From Chryseobacterium taklimakanense (GTDB lineage: Bacteria > Bacteroidota > Bacteroidia > Flavobacteriales > Weeksellaceae): 64,000 nucleotides of DNA. Location: assembly GCF_900187185.1 (NCBI RefSeq), contig NZ_LT906465.1:1860001-1924000 (forward strand), written 5' to 3'. The translations under genes and the position numbers were made by a program. Below are positions 40,372 through 48,489 of this stretch, piece by piece. Every line of letters starts with the position of its first letter. Position 1 is the stretch's first letter. Below the pieces are notes generated by a model. It saw nothing but the letters and a program-made list of their open reading frames with translations. It did no database searches and was not told the origin of the DNA.

Positions 40372-42084
40372 TTAATCGTAATTTGATATACTTTTATTAT
40401 CATGGAACCCTTGTTCATTAAGTTTCCAAGAGCTTGATTTGTCAACAGTTTTTATATAGAATTTTTCTTCCTCTGACAACTGATTTGGGTTAATATACCA
40501 TCCACCATGCGTAGCAGAAAAATTACCGCCTATCCTTAATGCTGAAAGAAAGGAATCCTGATTTTTGAATTTATATCCTGGTGAATACATCGCGAAAGTG
40601 GTGTCAATCATACCTTTATATACATCCTTTTCAATTTCCTTTTTCCAAAATTGCTTTTCCCAACGTAACACTTTTTCCTTTAGAGGATAATAATCTGGGA
40701 TGTCATCCAGACGTAGGGAAAAACCAACCTTTGTAACATCGGAATAGTACTTGATCAGATAATATATTAGCCTCTTCATAAAATTTTCAGGTAGATTTTT
40801 ATTTGGTACAATATCCGCATCTGTGACCATAAAAAAACCCTTGCCGTATTTTTCTTGTAATTTTTTATTTTCAAAGAATACCATATGCCCAATATTTTCT
40901 TTCATATACTCTATGGTTACCCGATTTGAAATTTCTTTATAATATTCCAGCAATGGTGGATATGTGGAGCAGTTGTCTATAATGATGATGTTTTTATGGT
41001 TGCGGGATAGCCAAAAATCCACCTGCTCTTTCAGGTATTTCAGTTGATTGAAATTAATAATTAGAATTGGTATCTCATCGTGCCGGCTGATCTGCCTTCG
41101 AAGCAGGATATCTGTTTTAAGTTGTATTTGAAACATAGAGACTGTAAATCTCTTATGAAGCTGCGCTAAGATTTTTTTAATATTCGGATTAATGATTTTT
41201 TTTAAGATACGGAATCCATAAAATCTACTCAACTTTACCAATGCAGAAGGAGCTGGGTGAAGCTTGAAGAAAATTTTTTTTGCTGAAATAGATTGTTGAT
41301 TATTTAGCATAATAGTAGAAAATTTATCTCTTTGATTATTGTTTCCATACGTTCGTATATGGGCAATGCAATTTTTGTAAAAAATATCTTCAGCTTTACT
41401 TTTAATTTCCTGAAGGTCTGAGTTTCCGGAGATGCTTTTTGTGGTTTCTTTTATAGTCACTACAGTTTTTGATAGAAAATAAAACTGTGGTTTTGAAATG
41501 CCAAGCTGTAGCTGAATAAAATCGTCCGAGTGCCAAGCTAAAGGATATTTTTTGAATCCTACTTTCTGAAATGCACTATTCCGAAAGATATGCTCGCTCA
41601 GGCTGCTGTTGATTTTTCCTTCCTGCTTCTCTAGGAAAAAATCAATAATGTTGTACATGCCTTCTATAAAATTAAGGCTCTTCGAATGATGTACTTGCTT
41701 GTTCTCATCGATGATGATACTTGCTGATTTTATAAGGTTTACATCTTTCAAGTTGTCGTATTTTAAATAAAATTCTTCCACAAAATTCTCCGAAATCATA
41801 TCATCGTCGCCCAAGATTTGAAACCATTCTTCCTTTACATTCTCCAAAATTCTTTCCCATTGCATGGCGAGATTTTTGCCACCAAGATTTTCTTTGTAAT
41901 TAAAATAATGGTAATTTCTTTCCAGGAAATATTTTTCAATCAGCGGAAATGGATCATCCGGACTTGCATCGTTTCCGATATACAAAGTGAACCTTTTATC
42001 AGTTTGGGACGCAACGGATTTCAGGGTTTCTTCAAAGAAATCCGGTTTGTAGTAGGGTATGACGATGGCGAGGAGGTTTTGCAT
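40372..42084 (-). CDS. Two-domain glycosyltransferase (tandem GT2-like domains)
   Basis: A 570-aa protein with two GT-A-like modules. Module 1 (about 1-290) is a standard GT2: LLAIVIPYYKPDFFEETLKS, FTLYIGNDASPDDP and the DXD motif QILGDDDMI. Module 2 (from about 335) begins EIPILIINFNQLKYLKEQ, then NIIIIDNCSTYPPLLEYY, YMKENIGHMVFFENKKL and the DXD-type FFMVTDADIVPNK, ending with FSATHGGWYINPNQLSE. The two may add alternating sugars. Composition is AT-rich, as in the neighbour at 42084. The start codon shares one base with the stop of that upstream gene. Confidence 0.8.
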   Translation of the reverse strand: MQNLLAIVIPYYKPDFFEETLKSVASQTDKRFTLYIGNDASPDDPFPLIEKYFLERNYHYFNYKENLGGKNLAMQWERILENVKEEWFQILGDDDMISENFVEEFYLKYDNLKDVNLIKSASIIIDENKQVHHSKSLNFIEGMYNIIDFFLEKQEGKINSSLSEHIFRNSAFQKVGFKKYPLAWHSDDFIQLQLGISKPQFYFLSKTVVTIKETTKSISGNSDLQEIKSKAEDIFYKNCIAHIRTYGNNNQRDKFSTIMLNNQQSISAKKIFFKLHPAPSALVKLSRFYGFRILKKIINPNIKKILAQLHKRFTVSMFQIQLKTDILLRRQISRHDEIPILIINFNQLKYLKEQVDFWLSRNHKNIIIIDNCSTYPPLLEYYKEISNRVTIEYMKENIGHMVFFENKKLQEKYGKGFFMVTDADIVPNKNLPENFMKRLIYYLIKYYSDVTKVGFSLRLDDIPDYYPLKEKVLRWEKQFWKKEIEKDVYKGMIDTTFAMYSPGYKFKNQDSFLSALRIGGNFSATHGGWYINPNQLSEEEKFYIKTVDKSSSWKLNEQGFHDNKSISNYD

Positions 42085-42944
42085 TATTTACCAATTAGAG
42101 ATAACAATTTATCGATAAGTCTATATCTTCGAGAACTTAGTTTGTTCTGTTGTGATTCGATTGTTTTTCTTAATAAATCTGCCTGCTCAGATTTATGGTT
42201 TAGTAAATGTATAGAGCCTAAATGTTGGTGAAAAAAATCTAAATGCTTTCTCTCAATATATTTATAAATGGGTTCTTTAGTTTTAGTGTCGAGATTGGTA
42301 ATCATCGAAGATTCTTTTATTCTATAATAAAAACCCAAGTAATCCAACTGGATAACTTTGCCTCCGGATTTTAGTAACGCTATTAAAAATTCCCAATCTT
42401 CAAGTCCTTTTTTCATGTTCTCATCATAACCACCTACTGCGATAAATTTATTTTTAGTAAAAAAAAAGGAACAGAAAATGATATTGGTAGCTGCAAGTTT
42501 TTCAATTGAGAAAGTCGGCAAATCCCAAGCTCCTTGCTGTGCGCCAATTTTTTCTGCTTTGCAATATATTACAGTATAAGATTCTCCGAATTCTTTTTCA
42601 GCCAGCTCCAAATATCTGTCTCCGATTTTATCATCTGCATCCAAAGGGAGTATCCATTCTCCCTGCGCTGCTTTTATTCCTGCATTTCTAGCAGAGCTCA
42701 AACCGCCGTTTTCTTTTTTAAGATATTTAAACCGTGGGTCTTTTTCCGTCCATTTTTTTACAACTTCTTCGGTATTATCTGGCGAACCGTCGTTGACGAT
42801 AATGCACTCCCAGTTTTGATACGTCTGCTCCCGAACCGACTGCAGGCACTCATCCAAATACTGGGCCTGGTTGTAACAGGGGACGATTACCGAGATTAAT
42901 GGCTGCGCTTTATTTTTCTCTGGAAGTATATCTTCTTTTACCAT
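42084..42944 (-). CDS. GT2-family glycosyltransferase
   Basis: A 286-aa GT-A transferase: ISVIVPCYNQAQYLDECLQS, WECIIVNDGSPDNT, then RNAGIKAAQGEWILPLDADD with the DXD motif near residue 100, and KKGLEDWEFLIALLKSGG in the second half. It overlaps the Wzt-like gene by 7 bp and the next gene by 1 bp, so it is in the exporter's transcript. Confidence 0.88.
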   Translation of the reverse strand: MVKEDILPEKNKAQPLISVIVPCYNQAQYLDECLQSVREQTYQNWECIIVNDGSPDNTEEVVKKWTEKDPRFKYLKKENGGLSSARNAGIKAAQGEWILPLDADDKIGDRYLELAEKEFGESYTVIYCKAEKIGAQQGAWDLPTFSIEKLAATNIIFCSFFFTKNKFIAVGGYDENMKKGLEDWEFLIALLKSGGKVIQLDYLGFYYRIKESSMITNLDTKTKEPIYKYIERKHLDFFHQHLGSIHLLNHKSEQADLLRKTIESQQNKLSSRRYRLIDKLLSLIGK

Positions 42945-44230
42945 AATTCAATGTTTTTGGCATGCATCGGCAGGTACCCATGTTGGGGCTGGTTGGGGAA
43001 GTTGCTCCAGATTCTGTCCGGGTTCAGAAAGTAGAGGTCAGCTGCTTTTTCTATTCGCAGTTCGAGCAGTTCCTGCATGTAGATGTTTTTTTTCAGATCC
43101 GGCAGGTTTACCCAGACATCCACCATGTACTCTCCGGCACGCAGCGGCAGTTCATTAAAAGCCAGACGGACATGGTTTTGCCCCGGTTGCACCATCATGG
43201 GTTTGTGCTGAAATTCGTTACCAAAATTGGTAACGCCCTCGCCATAATGGTTCTTCAATTCCAGGTTGAACTCAAATGAAGTTGGCGCGGACAGAGCATT
43301 GTCGATGTCTATCTGTACTTCGAACGGCAGACCCTGCTCAAGGGTGAAAGTCTGCTTTTGATTTTGAATAAATTTAATGTTTGTAACTGATATCCCGGAC
43401 TGCGTTACCTGAAAATTAATCTCTTTATTGCTCCACTGCTGGTTGTTGGTCTTCAGATAGTTCGTAATTACCTCTCCTGTAGATCCAATCTCCTGTATTG
43501 AACCCTGTTTTAACGAGATGGCACTCGAACAGAGCCTGTTCACAGCGCGCAGATCATGACTCACAAACAGCACCGTCCTCCCTTCGCCTTTACTCACATC
43601 GCCCATCTTGCCAAGGCATTTTTTCTGAAATTCGGCATCGCCAACTGCCAAGACCTCATCCACAATTAAAATTTCCGATTCCAGATGTGCAGCTACAGCA
43701 AAAGCAAGGCGAACGTACATTCCCGAGGAGTATCTTTTTACAGGCGTGTCGATGTATCTTTCTACACCGGAAAAATCTACGATTTCATCAAATTTCCGGG
43801 TGATTTCTTTTCTGGTCATCCCGAGGATTGCTCCGTTAAGGTACACATTTTCACGTCCGGTCATTTCAGGATGAAAACCGGTTCCTACTTCAAGTAAGGA
43901 AGCAATTCTTCCGTTGGTATAAATTTTACCTGTGGTCGGTTTGGTGACTTTACTTAAAAGTTTTAACAGTGTAGATTTCCCGGCACCGTTTCTCCCAATA
44001 ATTCCGACAGCATCACCCTGTTCTATTTCAAAATTGATATCGCGGAGCGACCAAACATATTCGCTTTCGCCTTTGGTGGCTCTGTCGTTGGCTTCACCAA
44101 TTTTCAGATAGGGGTCTTCTTTTCCACGGATCTGATGCCAAAAGCGGTTCAGGTCATGCGAAAGCGTGCCGGTGCCCACCTGTCCGAGGCGGTACTGTTT
44201 GGATATGTTTTCTGCTTTTAGTGCGAGCAT
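42938..44230 (-). CDS. Polysaccharide ABC exporter ATPase with Wzt-type C-terminal domain
   Basis: A 430-aa ATPase of the Wzt/TagH family that drives export of lipid-linked polysaccharide across the inner membrane. Walker A is GRNGAGKST (79-87), signature KRYSSGMYVRLAFAVA, and Walker B ILIVDEVLAVGD. The C-terminal region (about 275-430; FTLEQGLPFEVQIDIDNALS, LPLRAGEYMVDVWVNLPDL) is a Wzt carbohydrate-binding domain, which in E. coli O9a recognises the chain's terminal modification. That implies a capped polymer. It is separated from the permease gene by a frameshifted four-helix-bundle gene. Confidence 0.9.
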   Translation of the reverse strand: MLALKAENISKQYRLGQVGTGTLSHDLNRFWHQIRGKEDPYLKIGEANDRATKGESEYVWSLRDINFEIEQGDAVGIIGRNGAGKSTLLKLLSKVTKPTTGKIYTNGRIASLLEVGTGFHPEMTGRENVYLNGAILGMTRKEITRKFDEIVDFSGVERYIDTPVKRYSSGMYVRLAFAVAAHLESEILIVDEVLAVGDAEFQKKCLGKMGDVSKGEGRTVLFVSHDLRAVNRLCSSAISLKQGSIQEIGSTGEVITNYLKTNNQQWSNKEINFQVTQSGISVTNIKFIQNQKQTFTLEQGLPFEVQIDIDNALSAPTSFEFNLELKNHYGEGVTNFGNEFQHKPMMVQPGQNHVRLAFNELPLRAGEYMVDVWVNLPDLKKNIYMQELLELRIEKAADLYFLNPDRIWSNFPNQPQHGYLPMHAKNIELW

Positions 44231-44240
44231 TTTTTTTTAA

Positions 44241-44319
44241 AGTTATGGTTGTTATGGTGGTTATGGAGGTTATGGGGGTTATGGAAGTTATGGTGGTTAT
44301 GGGGTAATGGAGGTTATCG
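44241..44319 (-). repeat. CCATAACC tandem microrepeat before the wzt-like gene
   Basis: About nine units of the type GGTTATGG / GGTGGTTATG on the plus strand. In mRNA sense it reads CCATAACCACCATAAC and is free of G. The array ends 10 nt before the ATG, followed by a run of A. Confidence 0.8.
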
Positions 44320-44401
44320 GATTTGCCCGGCGCCAATTTTTATTGCTACTTCACTTTATCGTCTTCATCACTACATCACTTCTGTTACCATTCTCACTTT
44401 A

Positions 44402-44781
44402 TTACTTCCCGTCGCCCTGTTGCTTATTCTTGATGGATTTTATAAGGTTGGACAGCATTATACGTATAAATATTATTTTGTCAGTAATTTCTTTTGCTTC
44501 TTTTATATAATTAAGATTTTTAGCGATTTCGTACTGTGTTTCCAGTTCAGACAGGGAGCCAATAGAAATGTATAGAAACTGTATAAGTTCTTTATTGCCT
44601 TTTCGGGCAAAACCTTCTGCAATGTTGGAAGGTATGGAAATGGCACTCGCCGAATTTGGGATTTTAACCCAAATTTTTCAGATTCGGGGAAATTTTCAGA
44701 AAGCCTGTATATCTCAGTTACCAATACCATCGCTTTCTGCCAAACTTGCAAATCTTTATGAGATCTTATTTTTTCATCCAT
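44402..44781 (-). pseudogene. Four-helix-bundle (S23/bAvd-like) protein gene with one frameshift
   Basis: The ATG at 44781 opens MDEKIRSHKDLQVWQKAMVL, and the family motif continues to SEKFGLKSQIRR. There the frame breaks. In the next frame the expected continuation is intact: SAISIPSNIAEGFARKGNKE, then LIQFLYISIGSLSELETQYE and a third helix to a TAA at 44402-44404. One missing base near 44646 explains everything; the repaired protein would be about 126 aa. The uncorrected frame would give 92 aa with a nonsense tail. Members of this family occur singly or near rRNA and retroelements. Here it lies between the two exporter genes. A sequencing error is possible. Confidence 0.85.
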
Positions 44782-44866
44782 AACAGGTTATGTATTAAAA
44801 AAAAATTACTTCAATTGTATCACCATCTCTTTTAACCTCATCACATCCAGCACTTCCATCACCTCC

Positions 44867-45715
44867 TTACACCGTGTCCATAAAACTTTTCTCGACCTTA
44901 TTGAAGATTACGGTGCCAACGGCAAGGAGTACAAAAATAATCACCGAACTGATGGTAAGCATCACCGGTGAAAAGTCACCGGCACCGAGCCAGCCATACT
45001 TGAAACATTCAAAAATACCGGTCAGCGGATTATACATGGCCAGTTTTTTCCAGATTCCGGAAAGTGCAGAAATGGGATAAATCACTGGGGTGGCGTACAT
45101 CAGCAGGCTTACCCCGAAACTTAAAAGCATCTGCAGGTCGCGGTACTTGGTGGTGAGGGAAGAAAAAATCATTCCCATGCCCAGTGCAAAAGCTGCCATC
45201 AGCAGTATGAGCAACGGAGTGGCCAAAATCCAGATATTGGGCTCTATTTTTGCCTGAATGAGGTAATATACCCACGCGACCAAAAAGAGCGCAAACTGAA
45301 CCCCGAATTTCATAAGGTTGGATATCACAATCGTCAGCGGCATGACCAATCTGGGGAAATATACTTTGCCAAAGATGGCCGCGTTTCCCGTAAAAACATT
45401 GGACGTGCCCAGCAGACAGGATGAAAAATAATTCCAAAGCGTAATCCCGGCAAGGTAAAAAAGTACCTGCGGAATACCGTCCGTGGGCAATTTGGCAATG
45501 CCGCCAAAAACAACAAGGTAAACAATGGTGGTAAAAACAGGGTTGATGAAAAACCAAAGCGGCCCCAAGATTGTCTGTTTGAAGCCGGAGACAAAATCCC
45601 GTTTCACGAACATGTAAATCAGGTCTTTGTAACGCCAAACCTCACCTAATTTCAAGTCGAACAGGGAGTGCCTGGAATCTATGGTTTCAGTCCACTGCTG
45701 CTGTGGTTCAGTCAT
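44867..45715 (-). CDS. Polysaccharide ABC exporter permease (Wzm-like)
   Basis: A 282-aa ABC-2-type permease with six hydrophobic segments. The family features are the cytoplasmic start LFDLKLGEVWRYKDLIYMFV, RDFVSGFKQTILGPLWFFINP, and the re-entrant segment VLFYLAGITLWNYFSSCLLG. It pairs with the Wzt-like ATPase, forming the export channel. The start was set at the ATG at 45715: the TTG at 45733 lies inside the -7 box. Its stop codon begins a purine-rich tract (about 44820-44868), GGAGGTGATGGAAGTG and similar, with no gene. Confidence 0.92.
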   Translation of the reverse strand: MTEPQQQWTETIDSRHSLFDLKLGEVWRYKDLIYMFVKRDFVSGFKQTILGPLWFFINPVFTTIVYLVVFGGIAKLPTDGIPQVLFYLAGITLWNYFSSCLLGTSNVFTGNAAIFGKVYFPRLVMPLTIVISNLMKFGVQFALFLVAWVYYLIQAKIEPNIWILATPLLILLMAAFALGMGMIFSSLTTKYRDLQMLLSFGVSLLMYATPVIYPISALSGIWKKLAMYNPLTGIFECFKYGWLGAGDFSPVMLTISSVIIFVLLAVGTVIFNKVEKSFMDTV

Positions 45716-45729
45716 TTGTGTTATTTTCC

Positions 45730-45738
45730 GCAAATTTA
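45730..45738 (-). promoter_or_regulatory. -7 box of the exporter permease gene
   Basis: Minus-strand TAAATTTGC (TAnnTTTGC) lies in the 29-bp gap after the membrane-protein stop, 14 nt before the ATG at 45715. Confidence 0.6.
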
Positions 45739-45744
45739 AAATAA

Positions 45745-46737
45745 TTAATCCAATAATTCACCAGGGGTTCTTTCTGCAGATATTTTGGCCAAGATTAAAC
45801 CTGTTAAAAACAGCGGCACATAAAGCCTGGCTTCGTATAAAATGCCGGTGTAAAAACACATTACAATATACGGGGCGGAAAGCGAGTGAAACACCAGTAT
45901 ATTTCTGGTCTGTTCTTTTCCGTTTGAAATCAAGAGCGTGAAAGCGAAAAAAGTAATCCAAAATAGTAAGCCGAGTATATTTTTTGGCTGGGTGAAGTTT
46001 TGAAGAAGCAAACTGCCGTCGTTGGTGGTGAAGATTCCGGCCATCAGCCGCATTACGACATATACACTGAGGAAAGTCCCTGCCAGGGCAGCTACCGGAA
46101 TGATGGTTTCCTTTTTCAGTCCGAAACGTGAACAGAGCAGGGTGGCTGCCAGTGAAACGGAAAGCGCTGCAGATTCACGGTTCAGTGTGGAAACAGCAAG
46201 GATTACTGCCAGCAAAAGAAGGTTTCCGGAGGATTTGTTATCCAAATACTTCAGGAAAACCCAGAAAAACAGGAGCAGAAAGAAGTAACTGCTCACATCA
46301 TAAGGCACAATCACAAACTGCGAAAGCGCAATCACGAACATGGACAGGGTTGCCATCAGAAGTTTCTCGGAGGCGGTTGCTGCAAACTGTTTCGATTCGC
46401 TAATCAGCACCATCATGACGGCAGTTAACGCCGAGAAAACAGTGTTCAGCATATAAAAAGCCAAAAACATCCGCGGCTCCGAATCCGGATTCAGGAACTT
46501 CACTTTAAAAACACTGTAATCCAGATTCAGGGTTCCAAGTAAGTCGTAAATGCAGAGCAGAAAATGCACGCTCAGGATTCTGTACTGATATATTCCGCCT
46601 GAAAACTGTTCCTGAAAGGTAGAGTAATTCAATATTGCGGATGAATAAATATTCCCAAAAGCAAAATAGACAAAGGTGTTCAGCAGGAATGCCAACACGG
46701 TTAAAAATAAAATGTTTGTAATTTTGCGGGATTTCAT
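45745..46737 (-). CDS. Multi-spanning membrane protein of unknown function
   Basis: A 330-aa protein with about nine hydrophobic segments and no soluble domain. Motif-like points are QYRILSVHFLLCIYDLLG near the N-terminus and LAVSTLNRESAALSVSLAA in the middle. A short NRE segment after a cytoplasmic loop is common in GT-C-like or EpsG-like membrane proteins of polysaccharide loci, but the resemblance is not specific. It may be a membrane glycosyltransferase. The start is the ATG at 46737, 20 nt after the ugd stop, so it is cotranscribed with ugd. Confidence 0.75.
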   Translation of the reverse strand: MKSRKITNILFLTVLAFLLNTFVYFAFGNIYSSAILNYSTFQEQFSGGIYQYRILSVHFLLCIYDLLGTLNLDYSVFKVKFLNPDSEPRMFLAFYMLNTVFSALTAVMMVLISESKQFAATASEKLLMATLSMFVIALSQFVIVPYDVSSYFFLLLFFWVFLKYLDNKSSGNLLLLAVILAVSTLNRESAALSVSLAATLLCSRFGLKKETIIPVAALAGTFLSVYVVMRLMAGIFTTNDGSLLLQNFTQPKNILGLLFWITFFAFTLLISNGKEQTRNILVFHSLSAPYIVMCFYTGILYEARLYVPLFLTGLILAKISAERTPGELLD

Positions 46738-46757
46738 CAAGTGTTGTTTGTTTGCTG

Positions 46758-48068
46758 CTATTTCACGGTGCGTCTTCCAATACTCTTGTAAAAAAAACCG
46801 TTGCTTTCGGGGAGCTCCAGGGGGAACATATTGCGACCGTCAAAGATTGCCCGGTGGTTCATTCGTTCGGCCATCATTTTAAAGTTCGGGTTTTTAAACT
46901 CCGGCCATTCTGTCGCGATGAAAAGGCAGTCTGCACCGTCAAGCGCGCTGTACATATCTTTGGCGTAGGAAATTTTATCGCCTAAGATTTTGCGTACATT
47001 TTCTTCTGCAATTGCATCATAAGCCACAATTTCGGCTCCTTTTTCCAATAAAATTTTAATATTGTCTAAAGAGGAAGCTTCGCGGATGTCGTCGGTATTT
47101 GCTTTGAAAGCCAACCCCCACACTGCAATCTTTTTTCCGGTGAGGATTCCGTCAAAATATTTCTCGATTTCGGAAACCAGAATCACTTTTTGCTGTTGGT
47201 TTACGCTTTCCGTCGCTTCCAGAATTTTAAAATTAAAATCTTCCTGTTTTCCGGATTTAATTAAGGCTTTCACATCCTTTGGGAAACAGCTTCCGCCGTA
47301 ACCGATTCCCGGGAAAAGGAAACGGTGTCCAATTCTGTCGTCACTACCCATTCCAAGGCGGACTTTGTCCACATCTGCGCCTACTTTTTCGCAATAATTT
47401 GCGATTTCGTTCATAAATGTGATTTTGACGGCAAGGAAAGAGTTGGCAGCATACTTGGTAAGTTCAGAGGACTTTTCATCCATAAAGATAATTGGAACGC
47501 CGGTGTTTGTAAAAGGCTGATAAATATCTGCCATGATATCGCGGGCTTTTTGGGAACTTGCTCCCACCACCACACGTGCCGGATTCATAGAGTCTTCCAC
47601 GGCAAAACCTTCCCGAAGAAATTCAGGATTGGAAACCACATCGAAAGGGATGTCGGTTTTTGCAGCGATGGTTTCACGCACTTTATCGGCGGTTCCCACC
47701 GGGACTGTTGATTTGTTTACGACAACCTTATATTCCGTCATCATTGCGCCGATATCGCCGGCTACCTTCAAAACGTAGGAAAGATCTGCGGAGCCGTCTT
47801 CCCCGGGGGGCGTTGGCAACGCCAGATAAATCACTTCACTTTTATCGAGCGCTTCTTTTAGATTTGTGGTGAAAAAAAGCCGGTTGGCCTGGATGTTTCT
47901 TAGGAACATTTCCTCCAGGTTGGGTTCATAAATCGGGACTATGCCCTGCTTCATGCCTTCCACTTTTTTTTCGTCTATATCTACACAGTAAACAGAGTTC
48001 CCCATTTCTGCAAGCGTAGTTCCGGTAACCAGACCTACATATCCGGTGCCAACAATGGTGATATTCAT
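46758..48068 (-). CDS. ugd: UDP-glucose 6-dehydrogenase
   Basis: A 436-aa enzyme that oxidises UDP-glucose to UDP-glucuronate with two NAD. NAD-binding motif MNITIVGTGYVGLVTGTTLA, PTPPGEDGSADL, SNPEFLREGFAVEDSMNPARVV region, Lys205 (SELTKYAANSFLAVK), and catalytic Cys261 in GYGGSCFPKDVKAL. This is a different branch from the TviB/WbpO-like enzyme at 30.9 kb. Two dehydrogenases in one locus suggest two acidic sugars in the polymer. It heads the transcript for the membrane protein. Confidence 0.95.
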   Translation of the reverse strand: MNITIVGTGYVGLVTGTTLAEMGNSVYCVDIDEKKVEGMKQGIVPIYEPNLEEMFLRNIQANRLFFTTNLKEALDKSEVIYLALPTPPGEDGSADLSYVLKVAGDIGAMMTEYKVVVNKSTVPVGTADKVRETIAAKTDIPFDVVSNPEFLREGFAVEDSMNPARVVVGASSQKARDIMADIYQPFTNTGVPIIFMDEKSSELTKYAANSFLAVKITFMNEIANYCEKVGADVDKVRLGMGSDDRIGHRFLFPGIGYGGSCFPKDVKALIKSGKQEDFNFKILEATESVNQQQKVILVSEIEKYFDGILTGKKIAVWGLAFKANTDDIREASSLDNIKILLEKGAEIVAYDAIAEENVRKILGDKISYAKDMYSALDGADCLFIATEWPEFKNPNFKMMAERMNHRAIFDGRNMFPLELPESNGFFYKSIGRRTVK

Positions 48069-48084
48069 TTGCGGTTATATTTAT

Positions 48085-48093
48085 GCAAAAGTA
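48085..48093 (-). promoter_or_regulatory. -7 box of ugd
   Basis: Minus-strand TACTTTTGC (TAnnTTTGC), 16 nt before the ugd ATG. Confidence 0.6.
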
Positions 48094-48138
48094 AAGAAAA
48101 AGAATGATGTTTCTAAAGTGTGGTTTGCAGGCTCGGAT

Positions 48139-48173
48139 AAAAAAAGGTCCGCATGCATGTACGCCTGCGGACC
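48139..48173 (-). terminator. Terminator after the T9SS-domain remnant
   Basis: A perfect 8-bp stem (GGTCCGCA at 48146-48153; TGCGGACC at 48166-48173) followed on the minus strand by seven T. It lies 24 nt past the remnant's stop and before the ugd promoter. Confidence 0.9.
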
Positions 48174-48196
48174 AAAAGTTATGGAAATGATATAAC

Positions 48197-48397
48197 TTAT
48201 TTAACCATCAGTTTCACTGAAGTGGTTTTCCCGTTACTGTCGGTAACGGTAAGGATATAGATGCCGCGTCCGAACGCTGACAGGTCGATATCCAGTTGTC
48301 TTCCGGAAGATTTTTTCGTCATGATATTTTTTCCGCTCATGTCGAAAACTTTAGCATCGAGCTTTCCGGCATTTTGTGCAGCCATAATGGACCCCAA
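48197..48397 (-). pseudogene. C-terminal T9SS sorting-domain fragment of a lost secreted protein
   Basis: The frame encodes the last part of a type IX secretion (Por) sorting domain: AGKLDAKVFDMSGKNIMTKK, LDIDLSAFGRGIYILTVTDS, and a final TTSVKLMVK. These domains sit at the end of large secreted proteins and are useless alone. The only starts are a TTG at 48397 and an internal ATG. The frame stays open leftward of that start for some codons with non-family sequence, and there is no signal peptide. The parent gene has been cut off, with its terminator still in place. The fragment abuts the rimP promoter. Confidence 0.7.
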
Positions 48398-48430
48398 GTG
48401 AGGATATTTGCCGCATAAAAAATAATTTGC

Positions 48431-48439
48431 TATATTTGC
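48431..48439 (+). promoter_or_regulatory. -7 box of the rimP-nusA-infB operon
   Basis: TATATTTGC, a perfect TAnnTTTGC, 74 nt upstream of the rimP ATG. The only clear promoter for the three-gene operon. Confidence 0.65.
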
Positions 48440-48462
48440 ATCGGATTAACGGGAAACAGATG

Positions 48463-48489
48463 AAAAGGCTTCGAAAGAAAGCCTTTTTT
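48463..48489 (+). terminator. Leader attenuator before rimP
   Basis: Arms AAAAGGCTT (48463-48471) and AAGCCTTTT (48479-48487) form a 9-bp stem with a 7-nt loop, followed by a T run. It lies between the operon promoter and the rimP start, so it would stop transcription in the leader. This fits control by antitermination, as in the rimP/nusA leaders of other bacteria where NusA feeds back. It could also simply be the terminator of a short transcript. Confidence 0.7.

Noticed and set aside
44858-44868. AAGGAGGTGAT on the minus strand, a perfect complement to the 16S 3' end
   Set aside because: It overlaps the permease stop and lies 77 nt from the next start codon, far outside Shine-Dalgarno range, inside a purine-rich repeat tract; probably chance.
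45030-45638. 202-codon open frame on the minus strand in another frame of the permease gene
   Set aside because: The Wzm-like reading has clear ABC-2 features and membrane segments; the alternative is His/Cys/Arg-rich nonsense.
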